Shown: positions 44,981 to 56,323 of the stretch, piece by piece
Layout: each line of letters opens with the position of its first letter
How positions within the stretch are numbered: the stretch's first letter is position 1
Assembly (NCBI GenBank): GCA_951799425.1
Contig: OX637409.1
Coordinates: 12,682,960 to 12,746,959, forward strand
DNA from: Ilex aquifolium
Lineage: Eukaryota; Streptophyta; Magnoliopsida; Aquifoliales; Aquifoliaceae
Length of the DNA: 64,000 nucleotides
Direction: 5' to 3'
Made by a program: the position numbers and the translations under genes
Notes under the pieces: generated by a model
The model's input: only the letters and a program-made list of their open reading frames with translations
Told to the model about the DNA's origin: nothing
The model's database searches: none

Positions 44981-47839
44981 TGTGAAACCCCGGAAAATTT
45001 AAACTTTGACGAACAAGGGCAATAGGTGAATTGCCACTTCGGTACTAGTTGAAAAACTGAATTTTTCTAGATCTCGGATGACGAAACGGATTTCACCGTT
45101 GGATTCGTCTCGCGAAATCTAGTTACCATGTCAAATTTCGTTGAATTCCGAGATAGTCGGATTTTTTGCGTTTTACGAGACGAACGGGCCTCGGGTGACC
45201 CCGTACACGAAATTTTTATAAAATTTTAAAGTTTGGGGAAATATTAGAGACAAGTCGAAATAAAAATAATTCGAACTTGAACCGGAGCGAAATTTAGTCG
45301 TTTCGGGATTAAAACGGACCCGAAATCAAATAGGACATGTGGCCAATTGTGGGCCAAGTATTCTAAAATATAAATAGGGGCCTAAAGTCTGAAAAATCAG
45401 ACTTCTCCTTCAACATTTCAGCCGGTTTCAGCCGAGAGAAAAGAAGAGAGGGAAAATGAGAGAAAACTCAACTTCTCTCTACGATTTACGGCCGTGGAGT
45501 GCTCAAATCCACTCGAGCCAAGAACAAGAGTTGTTCTACGCGTCGAGGGCTACGCGTGGGTACCAGAAACGACAGTTTTCACCGAACGTTGGAGGGCCGA
45601 AAATTTGGAAGTGAAGGATTCAAGCTTTCTTTGAGTTCTAGGAGCTTCCCACGGCGATTCTACACGCTACAAGAGGTAGGGTTTTCTTCCTACTTAGGTT
45701 TGTTTCCAACCTAGGAAGGTTATATGGAATGGGTAGGTGTATATATATATGTATCACTTGCCTATTGTGGTTATTTGGGTGAAATGGGTATTGAGAATGG
45801 GTAGCATGATTTAAATCACATTCTCTAGTTTAATGTACCACTAATGCATTTCATGTGTGGGAAATGAGTACCAAATGTGCTAAGCAAGGTTGGTATGAAA
45901 TGGGTATATAAATTTACTTGATGGGTAAATTTAGTAAAAAGTTAAAGGAACTTGAAGTATGGAAAATTGATATGGGAAATTGGGTATAGTGAATTCCTAA
46001 ATGAAATGGACATTTAGGAATGGTTGTTGATAATTTCTTGAGAAATTATGACATATGAGGTTATGTTATGGGTAGAATGAATTCTATCTTGGTATAATTG
46101 TGTAGAAATCAATTAATATGATTTCTTGAGCTTTATGATGAATTTGAGTATATTATGTGATTACATGATCTTGGATGCCTTGAAGGTGTTGAGTAAATGC
46201 TTTGATGAAAATGTGAAGTATGTTTTGCATGAACTATGTATAACATGCTTAGATATTGTGATTAAGGAAAATGTTGATATACACTTGCTTATGAGGTGTT
46301 GACAAAGTGTTGAATTATGGTATTTATATGCATATGCTTATGATATGAAGTACCATGGATATGTGGATTTATTGTTGAGTTGTTCATATGGCATTCATAC
46401 ATATTGAACATGTGGAGAAGATGCAAGGGTACATTACATTGCATTCTCATGGGTACATCACATTCATGGTTATAAGACATGAGTGTGTGTGGGTGAGTTG
46501 ACATCGCATTCATGGGTCATAGGCATGAGTGTGGGTGTGTGCATGTGTTGTGGATCAAACACCAAATCTTGGTGGTTGGTATGTGAACTCGAGAAAGTCG
46601 GGATCGAAGATCCGACTGAGTTGCACGGTTGCATTGCATAAGGAAAACTTGTGTCAGGTAAAGCAAGTAGGGCTAGACACTCCCTCGGGTGAAAAACCCG
46701 GAACCACTGGTTCATACACTCCGACGGTGCAAGTCCAAAAAGTGTAGATAGGCCCACGGAGCCAGCGGTGCGATTCCAAAATCCGTTGCCCAGGAAGACA
46801 CAAGATTTTGTTGTATAAAAACACCCATTCAATGGGTAGCCTCCAACAATGATTGGGTTTTTATAAAGACATAACTTTTAATTCAAACGATCATTGGGAG
46901 GGTTTTTCCGTCGATAGACGGGTTCATACACATTGGCTTTTGCATTGTGTTGTGTGAGTCGGGGAAGACTCGGGATAAGGTGCGTGAGTGAGTTCCATCT
47001 CATATCATGGCATGACATAGCATAGCATGGTAGCTTTCTAACATTGAAGTGTATACTCTTGTTGGATTGGTTGATGCTTGTTGATTGTTGCATGTGCGCA
47101 TTTCATATGCACTTAGGTTGGGGAGTAGCCTCTGTAGAAGGATATCCTATTGAGCGTGGCTCACCCTTCGTGGGACAACATTTTCAGGTGCGGGGTTCAC
47201 ACCGGCGGACGGCTCCCATTTCGAGCCCCAAAGTTGAAGAAAAGCCGACTTGTGGCTTTTATGGTTTAACTTGTAAAGTTTTAGTATAAATTCCATTTTA
47301 ATGTGTAAATATATGGAATTGTATTAAATGGACTTCCATGGACTTTTATAATGTAGAAAACATGAATATATATGTTTGGGTGACCTTGGAAAGGTTTGAA
47401 ATGAGTTGGAAATGAAAAATGGTTGAAACTGGCAAAACTGGGTACCGGTACTGTGTGGTACCGGTACTGTGTACCGGTACTCCCTTTCCAGTGGGTTGAC
47501 AGTACCGATACTGGGTACCGGTACGGTATGGTACCGGTACTGGGTACCGGTACTCTCTTCAAAATTTTCAGATTTTCACACTACTTCGCTCTATTTTCAA
47601 TCTACATTTTCCTTCCCTCCAATGATGTAAATGGACTATAATGGAGTATAAATCATGGTATATTGAATATTGGTTGAACCCAAATGAATAATCGAATCCG
47701 GTTAACAATTGTGAGTTAAGATCCCGGTTAAGGGGATGCTACTACCGTGGTGTTAGGTTGAGTGACATCCACGGGTATTTCCGCGGGTTGACGGGTGGTC
47801 AACGGTTAATAAGGGACCCCCGGAAATTGGGGTGTCACA
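44981..47839 (+). mobile_element. Solo LTR, family B (B4)
   Basis: TGTGAAACCCC...GGGGTGTCACA, 2859 bp; perfect duplication ATATC (44976-44980 and 47840-47844). TATAAATAGG at 45369-45378; probable intron 45676-47187 (AGAG|GTAGGG ... CATTTTCAG). Confidence 0.95.
47442..47553 (+). repeat. CCGG palindrome array, GTACCGGTAC type (6 units)
   Basis: Five perfect GTACCGGTAC units and one decayed (GTACCGATAC). The spacer CCCTTTCCAGTGGGTTGACA is the reverse complement of the ACTGGA spacer. About 290-400 bp from the LTR 3' end. Confidence 0.92.
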
Positions 47840-48183
47840 ATATCGCTACTCAATGCACAACCAACCACCTGAAGAGTAGCTCAAACCAGTTGCAAAGCCC
47901 TCAATGGACGTTCCACTTTCTTTGCCACCTTATTTGAAAATTAGTTGAGGAGCTCAAATGGCACAATTGGCTCACCTATAAAGGATCATGATAGCCATGA
48001 ATCTGGTAATTAATTCTCTCCCAGCGAATTACAACTCAGTCAATTATACCCTTTTTGACTTTATCATCGAAATATCGACCACTGGAGCCCCTCCAGTCCT
48101 CTACTTCCTTTGCAAGAACTCCCTTAATTGCCATATCATCTCACATTCCTAAGGTGCAGCTTTTGGGATCAACAATTTACATT

Positions 48184-50106
48184 GTGACATCCCGGTATTA
48201 CTTGTAGACTTTTGGGCCTAATAAATATGAGTCATTCATTATTCTCAATATTAATACATTTTTCAGAGTGGAAAGTCTACTGGCCATTGCTTGATGAAAA
48301 ACGTTGTCATTTCCTAACCTCTAAAAATCATCCCTTAGAATGTGTAGTGTATGGATAAAAGGGAGTGTCACTCTCCCTTGGGATGATGTCAAAAGAAAGG
48401 CAACGGAATGGTGGTGTAAATGAAAATGGAATGTATGAAATGAACAAAAGTGCTCTCCAAGCGTAGGGAGTCTTTTGAGTGTCGTGTTTTACTTGGAATG
48501 AGTATTCCAAGGTCGTCTCCTCAGGGAAGGAAGGAAATTATGTGAAGGTGATTTTGTCAAAAAGGAAAAATGTAAAATCTTTTGTTTGAGTTTTGTGAGT
48601 GAAGTTTTTGAATGAAAATGCAATGAAAACAAGTGTTGGCTAATCCAAAGAGGTCATTCTAATGGGAATTCCAACTCAACTCGAAACCTTCCTCCAATGG
48701 TGCTTAAATGAACGATTGATTCGTGGGAAGTTAGGGACAAGATGGAGATGAGGGTTCAAGCATACACCGTGACAATGCCTACGGGATATCAAAGACTCAC
48801 AACCACATCCACTCTCAACCCAGTCAAACCGAACCACCGTACACCGAGTGGAGGAAAAAAGAAGAGTTGAAATGGAATCCTCACGGGGAGGTCTCCCTTG
48901 GATTAACCAACTAAAACTCTAGCTACTCATGAAAGCAAGAAAGAAATGCAAAATGTAAAGAGACATAATTGAAATGGAGCATGAAACTTAAATGAATGCA
49001 AGAAATCTTAAACTAAGAAAAAAATATTCAATACCCATTTTAAGCTTGAAAGTGAAGAACTCAAAACAACAATGGTAGAATCTAGAATGCATAACTAAAC
49101 TTGCAAAGCATTAGAAATAAATGACATTCAAGACAATAAATGAAGCTTACAAGATCCTTACAAAAGATTACAAGTGAAATGGGTGAAGACAATGCAAAAA
49201 TCTAACTATTCATCATCTTCTTCCTTGGACTACTCCTAAGCTTAGGTAGCCACCTTTGAAGAACTTGTGTAATGCTGAATATATGGTGTGTAGAGACTTC
49301 ATTTTCGTCCATGAGGGTCCCTAGGGTCTGTGTGTGCAGGCCTCCCATCAATGGGAGGTGATTTGAAGTCTTGGACAGGCTAGGAGAAGCTTAGCCTGCA
49401 ACTCCCCCGACAGCCCCCTTCTCTCCCATCCTCATTAATGTTCTTGCGTCCAAAGTCTTCAAATTGTGTAAGGGATGCATGGTTGTAGGTAGAACATGTT
49501 GGGATAGGTGTAGGAGAAGTGTAAGTGGGACCCCCAAGCAAGTGGGATATGATTTGCAGGCGTCTGGGCTGTTTTGGGCATTCTGGGCACGTTGTACCGG
49601 TATGCGTACCGGTACGGTTTGGCTACTGGAGTTCGGCGTACCGGTACGGTTTGCCTGCTCTGGACCAGTTTTCGTAAAATTATCATAACTTTTGATCCAA
49701 CCGTTCAATTGAGCTGCAATTTTGACACAATACATAAGACATCCAGATCTACAACTTTTATGTTTTGCACGTTTTTAGATTCGAAGTGGATCATGGTTAA
49801 AAATGAGACAAACAGCGGTACTGTGTCAAAACTTTGGGAAACCAGTGGGCTAAACCTTCCAAATTTCATTTTTCTTGGTTTCTTCACCTTTAAGCCTCCA
49901 AATCCTCATTGAATGTGTCCATCTCTTCACCACTCATTCATCCTTAGTTGCAAGGTTCTAAAATCCATCATTTACGCTATAATTACCTGCAACATCAAAA
50001 ATTCAACATTATTCATAATTTCGGCTAACTCTAAGTACTTAAATACCAAGTTGAGTTAAAATGCATGTAATGAGACCTTGAAATATACAATATTTTGTGC
50101 TCATCA
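48184..50106. mobile_element. Unclassified LTR-like repeat
   Basis: Bounded by TGTGACATCCC and ...TTTGTGCTCATCA. No ORFs. Contains the phrase AAGGTCGTCTCCTCAGGGAAGG (48509-48532), which I associate with LTR or leader regions of plant Ty3/gypsy elements, and a palindrome array. No matching target duplication was found, so the ends are tentative. Confidence 0.4.
49594..49647. repeat. CCGG palindrome array, GTACCGGTAC type (3 units)
   Basis: One decayed (GTACCGGTAT) and two perfect units, with the spacer GGTTTGGCTACTGGAGTTCGGC, close to the spacer in solo LTR A2 at 10.2 kb although the surrounding repeat looks different. Confidence 0.9.
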
Positions 50107-50198
50107 GCCATATATTTGCAAAAAAAGTCAAACTTTAAAAGTTAAAAGCTTTTATTTAATGTTTAAATGTGGTGGGTATGACCATTGCCCAAGCTTTA

Positions 50199-50569
50199 GA
50201 GCATCTCCAACTGACTAACTATTTTACGTTTGTTAACTAAAATAAAGAGCCAAATCATAAAATTTTACTCCAAGGGGTTAGCTATTTTACCTTTGGGCTA
50301 AATGACTCCCTAAATTTAGAGAGACTCTTTGGCTAGCTATTTTACATTTGGAGAACCATATCACTCTGTTTGCAGACCAAGAAACTAGCTATTTTACATT
50401 TTAATGACGTATCAAGTTATGCAATATTTTTGACTTAAAATATCAATAGTAGTTAGCTAAAATAGAGAGTATGGTTGAAATAACATTGTAAAAGTGACTC
50501 TTTAAAATAAAGAATGTAATATTTTAATATATTTTGACAAATTATTTTGAAGAGGACCTGGAAATGCTC
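50199..50569. mobile_element. Tourist/PIF-Harbinger-like MITE
   Basis: Starts GAGCATCTCCA and ends TGGAAATGCTC, imperfect terminal inverted repeats, flanked by TTA on both sides (50196-50198 and 50570-50572). A TTA duplication fits PIF/Harbinger. 371 bp, no coding. Confidence 0.6.
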
Positions 50570-50572
50570 TTA

Positions 50573-51996
50573 TTACACCTTTTGCATCGTAGCATGCACA
50601 ATGTAACCGAGATCCATGGTCTAGCTATAAATAGGTGTATGTCTGTTATGAATTGCAATTCAAGGTCAAAAGCCAAGGATCTATAACAAGATTGTTTTGT
50701 TTCATTTGAGTTTTCTTTGAGTGTTTGAGCTCTAATGTAATAACTTACATATCCGATCCAATCCAAATTAGTATTTTGTCTATGTTTCAACAAAATATCC
50801 AACAGGTGCCATTTCGAAGTTGATCAAAGGTCATAGATTTCAGTAATGTTACACTGACCAAATTCTATGATCAAATTAAGAGCCCAAATGACATAACAGT
50901 TGACTTGAGTTTCTTTATTTGATGCCATGTCATTTGAGCTCCAATAAAGACTCTAAATAATATATTGTCATGTCATTTGGGCTATTAATTTGGTCCCAAA
51001 ATTTGGTCAACATAGTATTACTCCATAGATTTAGTTTGTTGATTTGTATTTATTGATGGTAAAAAGGATAAAACATAAAATAATAAAAAAAATTACACAT
51101 GTCAGTTTTATTGAATGAAAAGTGAAAGTACTCTACCAAAAAATTACTTTTCCATACTATAACACCCAGAAAACATACCAGCAATCTAGCTAAAAATGCA
51201 CTCCTATTCTGATCCTTTTTCTTTTTCTTCTTGTTTCGATGGCTGATGCCTATTATTTAGTTATAGTGAAAGAAGAGGAAATTTTAGATGGGCCAGATAC
51301 ATAATTTGACAGTATCATAGGAAAATGGAGTATACACCGAATAAGAGTCTTTCACAAAAGTAACTTGTGGGACACATAATTTAGGTTTAAAAAAAAAAAA
51401 TTTGGAGTTATTTATTGGGCATGTAAATTTTTTTATTTATAATATACACTTCATGGCACTGTCATGTCATTCGTTAAAACCTTTGAAAATTTCTCGTGAA
51501 AGAGAGAAGAAACACATAATTCTAACCAATGAAAAGAGATCAAACACGGAGAAATAATCTTATGAGCAATACTATACATAATTAAAAAATTGGCTTAAAA
51601 ATCTGATTTGATAATGTATCTATTATGTTTGTCATTGATTCTATTATATTTCTCATTGATTTATTAGGACAAACTATTTATTCAATAATAATGATTCATT
51701 AAGTCAAGGTTTTTAAAAAAAAATTAAGTCTATATAGCATTTTTTCATAAGCTAGTAAAAGGAAACAAAACTTTTAAGGACATTTTGTATCGAAAGGGTC
51801 AAATACATGCATTATCATCCAAACTATGTTTTTTACAACCCTCTGCTCCCAACTCTTTTTCTTTTCTCTTTCCTTTTGTCTTATTTGTGCTGTTTCCTTT
51901 GCACCATCACTCATTTTCTTCTTGACACAGGGTCGATCTCTCTCCATCTCATTCTAATTTGGTGTCAAGTGAGATATTCATTAATTCTAAATGAGC
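50573..51996. other. AT-rich 3' flank of the SKS gene
   Basis: No gene or clear repeat is seen. It should contain the 3' UTR and poly(A) site of the minus-strand gene, but no unambiguous signal could be picked. Confidence 0.4.
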
Positions 51997-53664
51997 TTAG
52001 GGAGTGTAAGGAGGGGGCATTGGCAATCCTTTGGGGAGACCACATAGTGGGGTGTTGTCCGGAATATTGTATTCATCCCTCAGGGAGCGTGCAGGGGAGA
52101 GAACGCTGAGGTAGAGCTGTTGTCCCAAGTAAGACCTCTCCCCCATATCTGACCTCAGGTTCCACATGCCGGCGTTGTCAAGTGTAGTCATGGTTGCTGC
52201 CCATGAGTTAGGGTAGACCTGGATGGTGTGCCTGCTCACGGCGTCAAGAAGGTTATAGTTCTTCCTCTTCTCTGGGCTCCACCTGCCAGGCTCAATGCCC
52301 ACGGCAAAGAAGGAATACCCATCAAGATGCCAGGTTTGGATTGTCTTCTCGTGGTTCTCGAAGATGATCTCAACGAAGTTACGGAAGGTGGCATTGACAA
52401 CATTGGGAGCCAATGTGACCTTCTCACTTTTTAATGTGGGCTCGTCAGCCATAATGTTATATTTAAACATCTTGTCTGCAACTCCAAAATACTCCGCAAG
52501 CTTCAATGGAGTGTCGGAGTCCACATGTGAGACACCGTTGATGGAAAACCGGAGCTTCTTGTTGACATTACTCCTGGAGTTAACCAGCTTGATGGTTCGG
52601 GTGATGTTAATCTTACCATAATGGTAAGAACCCTGAGGGTTGGGGCGAGCAGCACTGGCCGTAAGGTTCCAACGGAACGAGCGGAACTGGTTGATGGACC
52701 AGGCGATGCCTTCCGAATCCTCCGGCGGGGGTGGTGGGAGCTTTGCAGATGCTGGGCCCTTGGCGTTGGTGTAGCTAATGATGGCCACTGATGTCATCGG
52801 TTTCTTAGTGAACCTGCTGGAAGCCACCAAGTAGTAGTCCTTGGGCTCTTGGTTGGCGGTGATCAACACTGAGAGACATTGTCCGACATGCAGGTCCAGG
52901 GAGTCATATAAGTTCTGGACTGTGTGAGAACCCTCCAACTCCACGAGCTTCATGGTATGGCCTTGGAGCTTGAAATTGAGAGATGTCTTCATCCCAACAT
53001 TGCAGAACCTGTACCTGTAAGTCTTACCCGGCTCCATGGTGAAGAGGGGCTCGCTCTTGTCGCCAATCTTGCCGGACTTGCCATTGATCTGTATGCCATC
53101 AGGCCTGCCAATGGAGCGACCACTGTCCACAAGCTTCTTCAAGGCCTTGTGGCCCTTGGTGTACCAATCCCCCGTGATGACCCAGTAGTCATCGGCAGGT
53201 TCGTCAAAAGGAACGGGGATGAGCAATCGGCTATTAACTCGGAGGCCACCAATGCCACCAGATGCCCTATGAAAGGCGGTGGAGGGGTAGTAGAAGAAGC
53301 TTCCGATCTGGTCCTTGACCTGGAAGCGATAGGTATAGTTTGTCCCGGGTTGAATAGGGCACATGGTTCCAAGGGTTCCATCCTGCCATGAGTTTTTCCT
53401 CTGCTGAATGCCATTCCAGGTCAATAGGAATGGCTCGTCGAGATTGTTAAAAACATTGACAACGATGTTGTTGTTGGAGGAGCAGTTGATCCTCGGCCCT
53501 GGGAACTGGCCGTTGATGAGAATGACTTGTTGGGGGACTCCCAAAGGAGCGATGGTTCCATAAGTGACATTCCATTCAAAGAAGAGGTAAGGGTCTTCAG
53601 CCTGCACTATCAACGCCCCAGCGGAGAGGCACAGCAATAACGCTAAGAATGTTATGTTACCCAT
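51997..53664 (-). CDS. SKU5-similar (SKS) / NTP303-type monocopper oxidase-like protein
   Basis: Complete 555-residue protein. I start at the ATG 53664-53662 because the frame's further extension begins with TTG, and this ATG gives a clean signal peptide (MGNITFLALLLCLSAGALIV, cleavage near QA|EDPY). Three cupredoxin-like domains follow: about residues 27-145 (NGQFPGPRINC), 155-305 and 370-515. The copper-ligand histidines of ascorbate oxidases are replaced (LTWNGI, FYYPSTAFHRASGG, TWHLDGY, MWNLRSDMGER), as is known for the SKS family, so oxidase activity is not expected. Several N-x-S/T sites suggest a glycosylated apoplastic protein. Closest in character to the pollen-expressed NTP303/Bp10 branch, linked to pollen-tube growth. 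A single uninterrupted exon. Confidence 0.95.
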   Translation of the reverse strand: MGNITFLALLLCLSAGALIVQAEDPYLFFEWNVTYGTIAPLGVPQQVILINGQFPGPRINCSSNNNIVVNVFNNLDEPFLLTWNGIQQRKNSWQDGTLGTMCPIQPGTNYTYRFQVKDQIGSFFYYPSTAFHRASGGIGGLRVNSRLLIPVPFDEPADDYWVITGDWYTKGHKALKKLVDSGRSIGRPDGIQINGKSGKIGDKSEPLFTMEPGKTYRYRFCNVGMKTSLNFKLQGHTMKLVELEGSHTVQNLYDSLDLHVGQCLSVLITANQEPKDYYLVASSRFTKKPMTSVAIISYTNAKGPASAKLPPPPPEDSEGIAWSINQFRSFRWNLTASAARPNPQGSYHYGKINITRTIKLVNSRSNVNKKLRFSINGVSHVDSDTPLKLAEYFGVADKMFKYNIMADEPTLKSEKVTLAPNVVNATFRNFVEIIFENHEKTIQTWHLDGYSFFAVGIEPGRWSPEKRKNYNLLDAVSRHTIQVYPNSWAATMTTLDNAGMWNLRSDMGERSYLGQQLYLSVLSPARSLRDEYNIPDNTPLCGLPKGLPMPPPYTP

Positions 53665-53750
53665 GGCTTCTCTTGCTGTGACTCTCTCTCCCAACTGTCA
53701 CGCTCCCTTTATTATGGTGGAATTATTTTGTTTCAATCAGAAGATGGGGG

Positions 53751-53760
53751 TTTCTTCTTC
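53751..53760 (-). promoter_or_regulatory. GAA run in the predicted 5' leader of the SKS gene
   Basis: Minus-strand GAAGAAGAAA, about 90 nt upstream of the start codon. A GAA repeat in the tobacco ntp303 leader is reported to affect translation in pollen tubes; this three-unit run is a possible weak counterpart (inference). Confidence 0.35.
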
Positions 53761-53798
53761 CGGCTAGCGCTGAGGATGTTCCCCTCACCCATCAATCC

Positions 53799-53808
53799 CC
53801 TTTTATAG
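53799..53808 (-). promoter_or_regulatory. TATA box of the SKS gene
   Basis: Minus-strand CTATAAAAGG, about 135 bp upstream of the ATG, which would give a leader of roughly 100 nt. Confidence 0.65.
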
Positions 53809-53829
53809 CAGGGACTGTTTATATTAGGA

Positions 53830-54640
53830 CCGTTCATAAGTCCCAATTCCCTTGAACATATTTGTGGCTCGCCCTTCCTTTTGCCCCCTTCCGTTACGGG
53901 TTTCCTTTCATTTGTTCAACTCTTTAAGTTCCCCTATTATTAGGGATGGCAGTGGAACATGGCGTGGGCTGGGTGGGGGAGTAGTCTTCACCTTGTACGT
54001 GCTTCAAAAATATTTCTTCATCCCTAATCCACCCTATTAGCAGGAGAAATTTTAAGCTCCATCATCGTTTCGTGGGTAAATTTTGATCTCGTCCTCGTTT
54101 TTGTCTCCACTATCGTCACCGTCCATAATAATTAATTTTTATAATTTAAAAAAAATTAAAACAAAAATCATAAAACCTCACTAATGAAAGCAACCTCATT
54201 ATATAACAAATGGATCAAAAGAAAGAGAGAAAGTAAAGTGTTTTCTTTTTGGTAAAAAAAAGAGTGTGTGAGTGGGTGGAATTTGTGATATTGTATGTGT
54301 GTATATATATATATAAATATATCACACGTTTAGCGGGGATAGTAGGGACGGGGTAGGTATGAGTTTCAGTCCAAACGGGACGGATTTGGACGAATACTCG
54401 TTTTTTTTCCAATCCACTGCCATCACTACCTAGCATTGCTCTCTCCCTCTCTTGGTTGAATTTCTTTAGATAGGTATTGATTGTCCTCACCATGAAGGCA
54501 AGAAGGTTTTTCCATTAGCTTCCTATCTCGATCTTGATTTTATTGCGCAATTCTTGAGCACAAAATTAACTTTTTCATTGTTCCTCAGAGGACATGCGGT
54601 AACTGATGTAATCCATTTATTCTGCATAGTAGAAATTGTC
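53830..54640. other. Upstream intergenic region of the SKS gene
   Basis: No ORF. Contains a short TA/AT microsatellite near 54303-54320. It should hold the distal promoter of the minus-strand gene. Confidence 0.4.
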
Positions 54641-54658
54641 TTTTTTGTTCTCTTCTAA

Positions 54659-55519
54659 TGTGGTGTTTGATAAAACTGAAAGTTGAAGTCTGAAAACTGA
54701 ATGTTGAATTTTTGGACTGTTTGGTATCCACTGAAATTTAAGTACTGAATTGAACTAAACTGTTTGATAACTACACAGAGCTGACATCTGAAAATAAATT
54801 AATTTTTAGTTTTACCTTTCCACTCTTTATTTGAAAATATTTATAAAATATGTCATAACATAAATCACAATCACTATTATTATATTGTAATCTACATTTA
54901 ACAAATATTTGATCAAAAAAAAAAAAAAAACATTTGAATAACACAATAAGTGAATAATAATATTTGATAAAAAAAAAAACAATAACTAATAAATAATCAA
55001 ATAATATTAAAAAAATACAATAAATTAGATTTCATTAACAATATGTGTGTGCGTCGTGAAGGTATGTGTGTGTGTGTGTGTGTGCAGTCCACATGTGTAA
55101 CTATGTGTGTGTGCAATGTGTTCAATGTGTGCATTTGTGTGTGTGCGTGTGTAATTATAATTATGTATATATATTTTTATTGCAGAAGACAAAGGAAAGG
55201 GAAAAAAAAAAAAAAGATCGACAAGGAGAATCGATAGGTTAGGGTTTTGAAGAGAAGACTAATTAGAGTTTTAATAGAATTGTAAAATATTTCGGGTATA
55301 GTTTTAATATTGTAAATATTATTAAAGATGGTTTTGCTGAGCGCTTTCTGCTTTCAGTTTTCAGAATTAAGTAACGGATCTCCTACTTAATATTGTAGTC
55401 TATTCTTAAGGAACACTTAACATATTAAGAGAGTTTAAATTTTTGGTTATCAAACGGGATCAATTAATAAGTGTTGAATACATTCATTTTAAGTATTGAA
55501 CTTGGGTTAACAAACACAC
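54659..55519. mobile_element. Possible hAT-like MITE
   Basis: The left end GTGGTGTTTGATAAAACTGAAAG and right end GGTTAACAAACACACC form an imperfect inverted pair, flanked by CTAAT on both sides. Internally there are further mirrored stretches. Ends and superfamily are uncertain. Confidence 0.35.
55041..55160. repeat. TG/GTGTGC microsatellite
   Basis: Interrupted (TG)n run, including nine or more uninterrupted TG units near 55063-55084. Confidence 0.85.
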
Positions 55520-55539
55520 CCTAATTTTATGGTTGCAAT

Positions 55540-56193
55540 CTATGAAGCACGAATATGGATACATGATACGGGTACGATACGATACGGATACGGCGATACG
55601 ACAAAATCTAAAAAAGAAGGATACGGGTACAGTCAAGATACGGTTATAATAAAATATATTTAATATTTTTATTATTTTCAATCAGCATAATACTTATATA
55701 TTTTGATAGTTCTTTAATACAATAAGAAAAATTTGTAATTCTTTTTAGTTTGAAGAAAATATATATCGTATCACTTGGTATATTCACAGTGTGAAGTGAT
55801 TAATTAAAGAATCAAAGCTAACATTTACCGAGTCGGTTTATTTATAAGTAAGTTTTGCTAAAACTATAATGTAATAGATTTATTTTATGCTCTTTTGACA
55901 TGTAATTGTAGATAATACTTAAAAAATACTCATGTGCCTTTGAAGTAGTATGAATTTTTGTAAATGTATTGTATGGTATGTGAATTCGAAAGGAAATGTT
56001 AAAAATTTAACTCAAAAATTATATATATATTACTTGAACACAAAAGTATCCGTGAAGTATCCTAATATTTAATTATTATTCGATACGTAGGAGGTGTATC
56101 CGATACGTATCCTCGAGTATCCGACGAGTATCGTATCCGACAAAGTATCCGATATGGATACGCCGACCTCAACGAAGTATCCGTGCTTCATAG
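55540..56193. mobile_element. TIR MITE with 8 bp duplication (hAT- or Mutator-like)
   Basis: Starts CTATGAAGCACG and ends CGTGCTTCATAG, perfect terminal inverted repeats, flanked by GTTGCAAT (55532-55539 and 56194-56201). Both subterminal regions are rich in GTATCC/GGATAC repeats that extend the inverted symmetry. Eight bp favours hAT. Confidence 0.82.
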
Positions 56194-56323
56194 GTTGCAA
56201 TGCATTAGTTGAATTAACTGTATTGACATACTTTACCTATCAGCCCAACCAATTCTCCACATTTTTTGTTTGCTCAAGAACTTAATAGCTTTAGATTATC
56301 TGACGACACAGTGTCATAGAAAT

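Larger units (their letters stand above)
44849..48174 (+). mobile_element. Probable 3' LTR of the Tat-like element, split by solo LTR B4
   Basis: Starts TGAGCATAAAATGG and ends GGGATCAACA; about 460 bp once B4 (44981-47839 and one ATATC) is removed. The right part has a TATA-like CACCTATAAAGG (about 47970) and a TTGACTT...GACCACTGGAGCCCC segment of the kind seen in Tat LTRs. Boundaries are inferred. Confidence 0.45.

Noticed and set aside
48184..50106. Calling this a family B LTR because it starts TGTGACATCC
   Set aside because: Only the first bases resemble family B; the interior and the 3' end (GTGCTCATCA) do not, and no target duplication was found.
52295..53391. Plus-strand ORFs of 108 and 155 codons over the SKS gene
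   Set aside because: Antisense shadows of a conserved GC-rich coding region.
53665..53694. Ten-residue N-terminal extension of the SKS protein
   Set aside because: It would start at TTG. The ATG at 53664 gives the expected signal peptide and fits the TATA distance.
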